In this document: one piece after another, positions 23,379-33,015 of the stretch
Layout of the letters: every line of letters begins with the position of its first letter
Position numbering within the stretch: the stretch's first letter is position 1
Assembly (NCBI GenBank): GCA_038049695.1
Contig: CP142452.1
Location: forward strand, 36,134,501 to 36,198,500
Length of the DNA: 64,000 nt
DNA from: Cinnamomum chago
Lineage: Eukaryota; Streptophyta; Magnoliopsida; Laurales; Lauraceae
Reading direction: 5' to 3'
Made by a program: the position numbers and the translations under genes
Notes under the pieces: model-generated
What the model saw: the letters and a program-made list of their open reading frames with translations, nothing else
Databases searched by the model: none
Told to the model about the DNA's origin: nothing

Positions 23379-24479
23379 CTACTGCTGTTGCTGAGGTGGT
23401 CTAACCTGATTCTGAACTGGTGCTTGGTTCTGAGGAGCTACTTGTCTCTGTTGTTGGTTTATGTTCCCTTGGTTCTGAAGTAGTAGGCAATCCTTGATTG
23501 CATGGTTCATGGCCCCACATTTAAAACAGGCACCCATGGCCTTACGACATTCATGTGTTTCATGATTCTTGCCACAATGTCCACAACCCTGCCTCACTTG
23601 ACCTTGTTCTTGCCTTGGTTTCTTGTTCTATTGTTGCCTCTGATTCTGCTACTGATAGTGTTGCTTCCTGTCCTGAACAATCATGTTGTTAATATCTTCA
23701 AACATATATGCCCGCTTGACTGCCTCATCATATGTAGCTGGTGGAACTACTCCTATGACATCTCTCATGATGATCGGATTCAATCCTTCCAAAAACTTCG
23801 CTATCTTTTTCCTTTCAGTGTCAATCAACTCGGTAGCATATCTAGCCAATCTTTCAAACTTGGTGACGTAGTCTAGCACCGTCATGCTGCCTTGTTTGAG
23901 CTACTGAAATTCGATAGCCTTCTGCCTCTTGACATGAGAGGGAATGTATTTATCTTGAAATTGTGTCTTGAATGCTGCCCACGCCTCTTCGTCAGCCATC
24001 ACTGCATATGGATCCTTAACTGTTTGCCACCACCGATCTGCAAGCCCATAGAATAGTGAAGCTGTGAGGTTGACCTTTTGTATTCCCGTGCACATAAAGA
24101 CATTGAAGATTTTCTCGGTATTAACTAGCCAATCATCTGCCACTAACGGGTCCTCATTGCCCGAAAATTCCTTCGGTGCTCTCTTCCTATTAGTGTCAGG
24201 ATCCCTATTTTGAATAACAATCTGCGGACCCACGGGTGGTGGAGCTACATTCCTGTTCTGAAGTACTTCCAAGAGTTGCCTCTGGACTTGAGCCATTTCA
24301 TCATCCTTCTTTGCTAACTGTTCTTGAAATCTTGCTTGGTTTTCATTAGCCTGCCTTTGTTGTGCTATCATAGCTTGCATTAGTTCCTGAAACTGTGTAG
24401 TTGTTGGTGTATTAGATGTGTCTGACTCATTCTGATTACTGCCCGAAGCATGATGGTTTGGAGCTTTTCTTGGAAGCAT
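23379..24479 (-). pseudogene. Gag region of Gypsy A with two zinc knuckles
   Basis: It begins at MLPRKAPNHH (start codon near 24477-24479). A Gln-rich coiled-coil-like stretch is followed by the retrotransposon gag core (ADDWLVNTEKIFNVF, LFYGLADRWWQTVKD, FKTQFQDKYIP, YVTKFERLARYA, FLEGLNPIIM). Then come two CCHC-type knuckles, CGHCGKNHETHEC and CFKCGAMNHAIKDC, and a Gln/Pro-rich tail. It packages element RNA into particles. It is fragmentary in this copy. Confidence 0.88.
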
Positions 24480-24623
24480 AGTGCTATAAAACAAGGAGTT
24501 AGAACACAATAAACATGGTATGAGGGTTTCTAAGGTCCTATACCAACGAATCTATCGAACTCACGAATCCTCGTCACGTTCCTAAGACATTTCAAGTTTC
24601 TTTTAAGTGCCTAAAACATGTCC

Positions 24624-24640
24624 CGCTCTGATACCAGTCC
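24624..24640 (-). other. Primer-binding site of Gypsy A
   Basis: On minus, directly after the CGCGACA end of the 5' LTR, it reads GGACTGGTATCAGAGC. TGGTATCAGAGC is the sequence complementary to the 3' end of initiator tRNA-Met. Confidence 0.88.
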
Positions 24641-27471
24641 TGTCGCGACCCCGGAACTGATCCCGGGCCAGCGGCGAGTTGAATTTACGATTGTTTGTGT
24701 TTTCCCACAGGTTCCCGAGGTGAGGATTCCCAAAGACACGCGGAATTTGACTCACATGATCAAGTATGCGGAAGCGTGTAGCAAATCACATCAAGATAAG
24801 CACCAATAAATCCTTAAGTGCTATGACAAATAATAACAAGGCATAGTACCAAAGAAAGAAGTTAAAATGGCATTCCCATCAAGATTCAAATTAGGAGACT
24901 AACTCAAAAGTAAGTTAAGTTTTAGTTACAACCCATGAGAAGCCAACAGAGGCCAATACAATTCTCAAAATAACAAAAGAAACCCAAGATATAATGACGA
25001 AACTCAAAAACCCACCCGACGTCTAGTTGACATCGTCGGACTGCCACTCTCTAACAGGGGTTGGCTCAAAAGCCTCCTCCGGACACTCCTCCTCAAAGGT
25101 AACGTCACCTGCACCTGGACACCAACAAACAAAGGTCAAACACAACGGTTTGACAAATAATCAATTTAGGTGAAAACATGAAACAAATAACGTGATAAGA
25201 AAACATATAAGCAAATCCCTGATTTGAAATACTACAATGACTGAGATACATTTTCGAAAATACAAACAAAGCGGAGATACTAAAACAAACTAGCATGAGT
25301 ACATATAATATCATGAATAGTTACAATCCACAAAGAGCCCATCCTTTCTCTATCATTATAAATGAAAAGAGCAAGCACGCACGACAAGCACGATATACAT
25401 AATATAATCACGACACGATTCCCACATATACGGGGATTTCCGGCCGAGGAACCGGACACGCACGATGTGTAATAAATACACGACCAGTCTGCAGACAATC
25501 CACATGTTTAAGGACCCCCAGACAGTGGATCAAACTGAAAGGGCAGTCCAAGCTCAGTGGTGTTCACTTAATTCATGAATGCACAAAACACGCGAAACGC
25601 TATCAAAACAGGTCGCGGTAAAAAGGGGGAAAATCACTTATCAAACACAACAAACACGACTAGCAAAAGGCATAATTAATATGCATAACACGCTTAGGAA
25701 GTAATCCCCTTTTTCTTGAAACAAATCTCCAAAACGAGCTTATACTTGAAATTTCAAAACGAGTGCACGACGGTACTTATCGTACCAAGACGGAAATTCA
25801 AAATACAAAATCTGACAAGCATGTGTTAAGGCTACTAATTTGACCTTTGTGTAATTGGGACCCCAAATGTTGGAATATACAAGAATTGGTGTCCCCGAAG
25901 TTGGGTTGCATTTCGAAGTTCCAATTACACAATGTCAAGTCAAAACCCTTAACATAGTCTAGTTTTTCAACCTTCAAGAAAATACCCAAATGAAATATTC
26001 TTCTTCCTGAATCTCGCAGGTTCGCTCGAGCGGAACTTGTAAGGTATTGACACTTCGCTCGAGCGAGACAGTTCGCTCGAGCGGACAATAAGGTCGCTCG
26101 GGCGGACAACTCTCTATCTTGCTCCAGATTAAACAGTGGGCAGTTCGCTCGAACGGACATGAGGTCGCTCGAGCGGATAGCTCTCTGTCTGCGCTCGGAC
26201 CAAGCAGTGGCTTGGTCGCTCGAGCGGACCCAAGGGTCGCTCCAGCGGACAAGCTTCTGCCTGTGCTCGCTGAGTGTAGAAAAAGCCTTTCTCTTGTACA
26301 ACTTCCCACACATTTCTCTCCTTCTTCTCCTCCTTAATTCACATACAATCCCTTGAGCCTTCATGCTCACCAAGGGTTCATTTTCACCATTTCAACCATC
26401 CAATCCAATGAAAACATGATCATAAAGCTTGTAAACAAATTTATATGCAAAATTCCTAAAGTAACCATGAAATCAAAATACACATGCAACATTGAACCTA
26501 TAGAGATTACTTGCCTTAGTCCAAGATGTCTCACACTTCTCCAAGCACTTCACTCACTAAACCAAAGAACTACAAAAACCCATGAAAACCACACAAAACT
26601 CACTCAATCTTGAAAACAAGAAACCCATTTTACCAAAGGGGTTTGTAACATGAAAAACAAGATCTTTAAGGAACTAAAAAGACTTCATGAAAGGTATGGG
26701 TTGAAGCTCTTACCTAGAAATGCTCAAACAAGAAGGAATGAAGAAAATGGAGAGCCTTCCCAACTTTAGCTTTCAAGAAGAAGACATTAAAAGGAAGCTT
26801 GAGATGAGAGGAAGAAGATGATGGCTTAGAATTCCATTTGGAGGCCTCTAACTAGATCATACAAGGTGAGGAAGATGGGAGAAAAGAGGGTTTTCTCTCC
26901 TTTGGCTGCTCTAGGGTTTGGTTTTAGAATGAAAAGAGTAAAGGGGGGAAAGAGATGGGTTGACTTAAGTGCTTGCAATTGGGCTCAAATGGTCTACTCT
27001 TGTATCAATGAAAACATGGTCTTGCGGGCCTCGAATGAACTCGGCGAAGAAGGATAAAACGATCCTCGAAATATCTAGTTTCCAAAACGTATATTTTTGA
27101 CATGGTTTTGAGATCTCGAATTTTGTGTCCAGATTTGTGTAAAAAGACCACTTTACCCTTTTTGGGCCAGAACTTGGGTTTTTGGGCTTCAAACATGAAT
27201 GGGCTTAAGACGGAAGTTGTAACACATAGAAAAAAAATTCAAATGAAATAAAAATCACAGTTACACGGAAACCGATACGATCCTCCCAAGCTTACACGTG
27301 CACTCAGGCCTTCCTGAGTGTGTCTGACTAATACTAAACGTTCTCAAAATTCCGAAAGCTATGTCTAAGACTAAAACTAATTACTTCTAACCCAACGAAA
27401 ACTAAACCTACTTAGGACTGAACACATACTAATCGCAAACTAATCGAATTGGTCTGGGTCGGGGTCTAACA
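24641..27471 (-). repeat. 5' LTR of Gypsy A
   Basis: A 2831-bp LTR, TGTCGCGACC to GGGGTCTAACA on +. It is nearly identical to the 3' LTR apart from the nested insertions there. It carries the palindrome array at 26021-26250. Confidence 0.93.
26021..26250. repeat. Palindrome array (CTCGAG type) in the 5' LTR of Gypsy A
   Basis: About eight exact or near copies of TCGCTCGAGCGGA or TTCGCTCGAGCGA over 230 bp. In sense orientation the array lies about 1.2-1.45 kb into the LTR. The motif copies are better preserved here than in the 3' LTR. Confidence 0.85.
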
Positions 27472-27516
27472 GAGCCTGCGGATGGTCTCAAAATACTTCC
27501 AAAAGGCTCCACGTCA

Positions 27517-28025
27517 AATTTCAGGTCATTCCGGTGACGTTTGACCCGACTTCGACGCTCTGACAGAAAATCAAGCCTCTCGGCGGCGAGAACCACCGAG
27601 ACCATTACTCATCAAACAGAGCACATGGGTGGCTTCAACTTGCTTCAAAAGGGATGCACGTCAAATTTCAGGTCATTCCGACAACGTTTGACCCGACTTT
27701 GATGCTCCGAAAGAAAATCAAGGATATCGGTGGCGGAACACCCCGGGATCGCGACATCCAAATTGGAGCTAATGGATCATCTCAAAATGACTCCAATAGG
27801 CTCCATGTCAAGTTTCAGGTCAATCGAACATCGGTTGATCGCACATCAAAGCGCGACATCTTCCTCGCGGCAAGATCAAGCCTAGCAGCGACGGGACCCC
27901 AAACGACTTCAAAACTCAAACCAAAGCCCTTGGTTGGTCCTATTTACTGCTCAGAAGGCTTCATCCCAAATTTCATGTCATTTCGACATCGTTTGACCTA
28001 GTTTCGACTCTTGACGGAAAATCAA
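27517..28025 (+). repeat. Diverged tandem motif array in the Tat-like LTR
   Basis: Four units at about 27521, 27657, 27805 and 27965 each begin with a variant of GTCAAATTTCAGGTCATT followed by CGTTTGACC. A fifth variant lies at 11226, on the far side of the Gypsy A insertion. Periods are about 137, 149 and 159 bp. The flanking text (GACAGAAAATCAAG-like, GGCGGCGAGAA-like) is also shared. Confidence 0.75.
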
Positions 28026-28887
28026 CCACAAAGTCTTCGCCTTTTCCAAAAAATATGAAACTTTGTGCTCCGATTTGCACGGCTTCTCATCAGGTTTTCT
28101 TCAAGAGAATCAAGCCAAAAAATGAGGAAAATTGTCAAGAAAAATACAGGAGAAAAAAAGAAACAAAAAGCTCAAAAACGGCCGATGAAACGGCGACCAA
28201 AGTGGAAAAATTTTCCCATGGTCACCAGCGACCATGGAAATCCGGGTCGCCAGATTTCCGCTGGGTGGCCCATTTCCCAATCCTTTTCGAGTTTCGGGAG
28301 TTCCAGCCCCTGTAATTCCTGAAAATCTGATTTTTGATGCTCGGAATCGACCGATCTCCATCTACATCTCGGATCCGCCATCAAGAGCATGAAATCGTCA
28401 TTGATCGCTCCAAGATCGCCAATCGGCTGACCAAGAAAGTGCACTTTCTATCCGACCGATCGAGAAATCGACAAGACAGATGGTTCCGGCCCGCTGTTAG
28501 CAATCTATGTCTGAAGTTGCATGATCATCCGACATCGATCAACATGAAGATCCATCGTCGATCATCGCAAGAAGAATTCCAAAAGACCCGACACGGCCCA
28601 CGACTCTTCAAATCCCTGGTGACCATTTAATGTTGTTAATTGACCCAACTAAATGCGGTCATTAACTAATTATTTTGGACGGCCCAATCAGAAGCAAGGA
28701 AATGGGAGTTATAAGTCAAAAATCCATGAAACTCCTTTCATCATGGAGATTGAAGGCGATTAAATGCCCATCATTCTCCATCAGCCAATCAGATTCAAGG
28801 AAAAAGGAGTTACAAAATCAAGAAATAAAACTTATAACTCCTCCCATCATGGAGCTTAAGCTCATAAACACTCCTAAATGGCTACCA

Positions 28888-28900
28888 AAGGCCTATAAAT
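28888..28900 (+). promoter_or_regulatory. TATA box of the Tat-like LTR
   Basis: CCTATAAATAGG is a near-consensus plant TATA box in a long LTR-like segment. A purine-rich stretch with repeated GAAAAATC-like motifs follows. It would direct + strand transcription. Confidence 0.6.
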
Positions 28901-29389
28901 AGGAGATCATTCCAAGAAGAATGGATCAGAAAAATTATCCAGAAAAATCGAAGAAAAATCAGCCAGAAAGATCATTCAGAATTCCCAGAAGCTCTGAAGA
29001 GACTCTGCTGCAGCAAACACTACAAGGTGATTGAAGTCCCTTGGGGGGGGACTCCCCCCCAGGCAAAGCCTTCTCTTCTCCTATCCAACATGGCCTAGAC
29101 ACCGATTTTCAACCCATCTCTTCGTTTTTTTATCAAATATAGGACCTTCCTTTGGTCCTTATCCTTTGAGAAAAACTGAAGTCCAAGCCAAGTCAAAGAA
29201 TCAAAGCATCAAGTGTTCTCATCTGAAGGACGATGGCAAAGTCCATACATGACTTGCGACCGTCGATCTGAATGAGTCCCCGCAATCTCCTGAGAAGTCA
29301 GATTCTCTTTCTTACTTTTCTGTTGTGTTTTGTATTTTTTTAAGAGACAAAAAATCACATTTCTTGTCTTTCTTCATTGATGAGATTTG

Positions 29390-29500
29390 TAAATCGCCTT
29401 TTATGGCACAAAATTGCCTTCTACGGCACAAATCACCTCCTACGGCACAAAATCGCCTTTCACGGCAAACAAAATGAAATCGCCTCTTACGGCATTTTAA
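29390..29500 (+). repeat. Short tandem repeat, about 22-25 bp, CGCCTTTTACGGCA type
   Basis: Five imperfect copies of AAATCGCCTTTTATGGCACA or close variants. It lies near the 3' end of the probable Tat-like LTR. Confidence 0.8.
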
Positions 29501-29746
29501 AAACTGTCTCTTTCTTAAAATATATGTGCAATGGAAAGTTAGAAAAAGGATTGATTTCCTTTCTACTTTCGAAGGTGGATCTCCGGATTACCATTTCTAA
29601 ATTCCAAGGAGAATAGAAAATCTGGCATACCCGTACAAAAATGTAGATGCCCGCCTTTCTCCCCCTTTTTTCCCTCCATTCGGCCCTCTCAGCGACCCCA
29701 GGGACAGATGGGGGAGGAAAGGAAGGAAATCGGGTCCATCAGCAAC

Positions 29747-30740
29747 GACGTCGTCGCTGATCTTAATTTGGGAAAAAATCATTAGATATTATCAGTTGTT
29801 TCAACCTTCATCAAACTGTTGCAGGAACAAAAGAATATATCTCTACCTATGCAACTAAATTTGTCAACAAATACATGATCCTTTGGACTGGTGTCATCCA
29901 AGAAGGGATTAATTGTTGTCAATGCATATCCATGAATTTCATCATAATTATACGTTGTATAGGATCACTTAGCACCTACGGAACAACAAGGCTTTCAATA
30001 CCTTAAGAAGACACTCAATACAAAGATTAAGATTTGATTATCAAGTTGAGGAACCCACCACATAGACCTCATTGATCAACATACAAAAAATTGTGGTCTC
30101 CAGATCATTGTTGCTCCAGTCAAGATGACAACCCTTCAGGCAGGACGACAGGCCTGACTCTGCCTCATTCGACCATACATTACCTGAACTCCACCCAACC
30201 AGAGAGAGCATCAACAAATGGCACAAAATCACACTTTTCCACTGCATGACCCAACCAAGAGAGATAGCCCAAATTAACAAATGGCAAAAACCATAACCAA
30301 ATCAACAAATGAAAAATGAATATCAAATGAAAAACCAATTCTTAAAAAGACCTGGAAAACAGGAGGAGAAGATGCATTCGTGCCGACAGTGAGAATGAGA
30401 TGCAAGTGAAGAAGAGGATGATGCTCGCGCAGATCGGTGTCGCGAGTGGTTGGCTGAGAGAGGGACTGAGGGAGAGAGCCTAGGGTTTGGGGTGGGAATG
30501 AGGGGAATTTTGGTTTTTTTTATTTCATTTCACTATTAGAGACTGTTAGTGCCCGTCACCCAGTTTTATGATCCGTCGGCTTATGCAGACGGCTCAATAG
30601 CCGTTGCTTAACCAACGTGGTTAGCGTCCAGTTTGCAAATGGCTGATGGAGGCAATAAAATCGCAAGAAGGGGGAAAACTATGGAGAGGAAGAAAGGAAA
30701 AATAGGGTTTCGGGTATTTTATAAGGTTTAAACAAGTCAC
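29747..30740. other. Unassigned sequence right of the Tat-like LTR
   Basis: I recognised no coding region. The stretch at 30360-30500 is purine-rich and includes AGCCTAGGGTTTGGGG, like the leader of a gene read on minus. It may be the right half of the element whose left half is 10.2-11.07 kb. Confidence 0.35.
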
Positions 30741-30880
30741 GACGACATCACTCAATGAGAATTTTAATTAAAAAAAAAAACAAACAAAAGTGGTGCTAGG
30801 GGGCTACTTTCACATCATATGAACTACTGGGGCCCTTTTTGTTTAGTGGCCATCTAAGGTGATTTTTCAGTTAAGTTTTT
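30740..30880 (-). repeat. Right arm of a diverged inverted repeat
   Basis: Reverse-complement relative of 10050-10200. It shares the outer AAAAATCACCTTAG and the AAAAAGG..CCCC..AGTT block, then diverges around an A-rich stretch. Confidence 0.4.
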
Positions 30881-31189
30881 TTTTATATTATTTTTTATGC
30901 CACGTGTAATTTTATTGGAATGATGACATAGCGCATTGAGAAAAAGAATTGAGAATACTAATGTGGCACCCTCTAGAGCATGGTTCCCCATTGCTTATAA
31001 ATATATATGGGAGGTGCGATAGTGAGAGACTCTCTCACCATATACATAAGAGAGCTACATCTCAACCATCCATCCACCTCTCATATCTAACGGTGGGATG
31101 GAAAGTCAAACAAGCATTGCACTGTTTTCGAGGAGAAAAAGCAACCCGGTTTCGCTTTTAAGATTTTCCGCCCAAATCTCACCGCCCAA

Positions 31190-31780
31190 ATTTTCACAAC
31201 AAAAGCCCCTTTTGACAAAACTACTCTTTAAAACTCAGATTTCTCTCCTTTCAATCTCTCTTCTTCTTTGGTTGATTTGGCAGCTGGTTGGAGCGGTGAT
31301 CTTCTCTGGGGTTGGAACCGCCGCCCAGTCTTTCCACAACAAAAGCCCCTGTTTTCAAAACTACTCTTTCAAACTTAGATTTCTCTCCTCTCAATCCCTC
31401 TTCTTCTAACCCCAAGGGGTTGGCCGAGTGGTCAGGACCACGACTCCTGTCTCTTTCAGAGCTAGAGGTCCTGGTATCGACTCCTGGTTTCCCCCTCTTT
31501 AGGAACCAAAGGTTGAGTCCACTTGTGTTACCACCTAGGGGTCACGCGGAGGGAATAGTCCAGTCCAAATGATTGGGAACCCTCCGTTAGAAAAATAAAA
31601 AATAAAAAAGCCCCTCTTCTTCTCAAGTTGATCTGGCAGCTAGTTAGAGCAGTGATCTTCTCCAGGGTCGGAACTGCTGCTCTCGCTCCGGCAAATGCTC
31701 TTCTTCTCCATTGTTGGGTTTGCTGGTCGGAGCAGCTCTCTCTCTCCACTAGTAGGCACCGCTGCCCTCGCTCCGGCAAT
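31190..31780 (+). repeat. Minisatellite of element R, unit about 140 bp, split by a SINE
   Basis: The phrase ACAACAAAAGCCCCT, followed by AAAACTACTCTTT and CTCTTCTTCT and then a TGGCAGCTGGTTGGAGC-like block, occurs at about 31197 and 31337. A partial third copy occurs after 31690. The SINE at 31408-31611 sits inside the second unit, which continues at 31624. Confidence 0.8.
31408..31611 (+). mobile_element. tRNA-derived SINE
   Basis: A 204-bp element flanked by the perfect 12-bp duplication CCCTCTTCTTCT (31396-31407 and 31612-31623). The head is tRNA-like, with an A-box-like TTGGCCGAGTGGTC and a B-box-like GGTATCGACTCC, which together form an internal RNA polymerase III promoter. The tail is A-rich (AAAAATAAAAAATAAAAAA). 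It needs LINE enzymes supplied elsewhere; none is seen in this window. It is not a working tRNA gene because the cloverleaf is not complete. Confidence 0.85.
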
Positions 31781-32136
31781 GCTTCAAAAACTGATAACAG
31801 TGAAACCTCCTAACACTGCCAAACACATTTTCCACCTGTTCTTGTCTTCTCTTTATTCTTCTTTTTTTTTTCTTCTTACTCGGGATGTAATCCTCTTCTT
31901 ACTGTTTTTGCAACCATCTCAAGACTCCATGATTTCGGTTTTTTTTTTTCATTCCAAATCAAGCAATTAGCCACAGGTGCTCTTACGTTGTTAATGAAAA
32001 GATGATGGCCATTTCTCCATAACGTTGATGATTGAATAAAGAAAAGTGGGAAGATGCACTGCCCTAATTGCTGAATTTCATATGAGCACCCTCACATAGC
32101 AAAGTTGCTTCTGATTGACCATTTTTTACATGGGAC

Positions 32137-33015
32137 CACTACAAGAAAGTTGGCTTTTAGTGGTGACTTTTTTAGTCACGGTCTAATTTTCACCACTCAA
32201 AACCAACCTATAGTGGCAAAAATTTGATGTCGCCACTGAAGGTATTATAATTCCATATTTAGTGGCAACTTATATGCCGTAGCTAAATTTCGTCACTAAT
32301 TCCTTGGTGGGAATTTTTTGGTGCATGGGAATTTGGAAGGAAAGGGATTTAGTGGCAAGCTTTAATTTATCGCCACTAATGGTGTATGGTTTTAGTGACA
32401 ACTATTTATGATTGCCACTAATTTCTTTGATTCTTACATTTAACCGCTGTATATTTTTTGCCACTGTTTGTTCTATTTTTTATGGCTACTTTATATTGCC
32501 ACTAAAGATATATCATAAGAAAGTTGACTTTTATTGGCAATATCTTTTGCCATAATTTACTTTTCGCCACTAAAATCTCACATCTAGTGGCGAAGCTTAA
32601 TGTTGACACTAAATGTATTATGTGATGACATTTAATGACAACTTATATGTTGTAGCTAAAGGTCATTTTGGAGGGGAATGAGATTTAGTGGTGAGTTTTC
32701 TTTTTTTGCCACTAATGGTCTAGGAGTTTAGTGGCAACTTTTTATTTTCGTGGCTAATTGCTTAGTTGTCTTATTTTCGCCGCCTTTTGTGGCGACTTTC
32801 TATTGCCACTAAAAATATATTATATGAAAGCTGACTTTCAGTGGCGACACTTTTAGCCACAGTTTTATCTTTGCCACAAAAGACTCACTTTAGTGAAGTT
32901 ATTATAGTGATCACATTTAGTGGCAACTTATATGCCGTGGCTAAAAGTCATTTTGGAGGGGAAAGAAAATTAGTGCCGAGTTTCAATCTTTCACCACTAA
33001 TGTGGTCTAAGAGTC
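32137..33015. repeat. Left subterminal repeat region of the CACTA element
   Basis: Many copies of TTTAGTGGCAACTT, CGCCACTAA and related motifs in both orientations. A larger duplication also lies inside: the phrase AGAAAGTTGGCTTTTAGTGG recurs in modified form near 32518 and 32824. In this family such repeats bind the element-encoded regulator. Confidence 0.85.

Larger units (their letters stand above)
11336..27471 (-). mobile_element. Gypsy LTR retrotransposon A (Del/Tekay-type chromovirus), old copy with three nested LTRs
   Basis: A 16,136-bp element on minus, flanked by the perfect duplication GAGCC at 11331-11335 and 27472-27476. In sense order it has a 5' LTR (24641-27471), a primer site complementary to initiator tRNA-Met, gag with two zinc knuckles, protease, reverse transcriptase with RNase H, integrase with a chromodomain-like end, a polypurine tract and a 3' LTR (11336-17553). 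Domain order PR-RT-RH-IN gives Gypsy. It is broken, with several breaks beyond three inserted solo LTRs. The two LTRs differ by only a few percent by eye, so insertion was geologically recent, perhaps one to a few million years ago. Confidence 0.93.
11067..29741 (+). mobile_element. Probable solo LTR of Tat-like type, containing a nested Gypsy element
   Basis: The outer segments 11067-11335 and 27477-29741 (about 2.5 kb in all) read as one unit once the Gypsy element between them is set aside. The unit starts TATTGACACC and ends GGTCCATCA. It is flanked by GCAAC at 11062-11066 and 29742-29746. It has a good TATA box (CCTATAAATAGG) near 28892, a tandem motif array and no protein domains, which suits a long LTR. 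The TATTGACACC start resembles Tat/Ogre LTRs as I recall them. The non-canonical TA start and the absence of a second LTR keep the confidence moderate. Confidence 0.5.
31009..31980 (+). mobile_element. Element R copy 1 with internal minisatellite (non-autonomous, unclassified)
   Basis: It starts with GGGAGGTGCGATAGTGAGAG right after an AT-alternating stretch. Its first 180 bp match, in reverse, the right end of 61830-62385: the shared blocks cover GAGAGACTCTC, CATCCACCTCTCATATCTAA and the following 60 bp. Behind this is a run of GC-rich imperfect repeats. No transposase is present. The right boundary is unclear. Confidence 0.5.

Noticed and set aside
27654-28630. Several overlapping open frames of 83-115 residues
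   Set aside because: They lie in the GC-richer, repeat-bearing part of the Tat-like LTR, on both strands and in several frames. No domain or codon pattern supports them.
31098-31409. A conserved protein beginning MESQTSIALFSRRKSNP, also near 62309
   Set aside because: The DNA of element R is conserved in both copies over this part and the frames diverge right after. No codon-level conservation is evident.
31408-31611. A tRNA gene
   Set aside because: The A and B boxes are there, but the sequence has no complete cloverleaf and it has an A-rich tail and a 12-bp duplication. It is a SINE.
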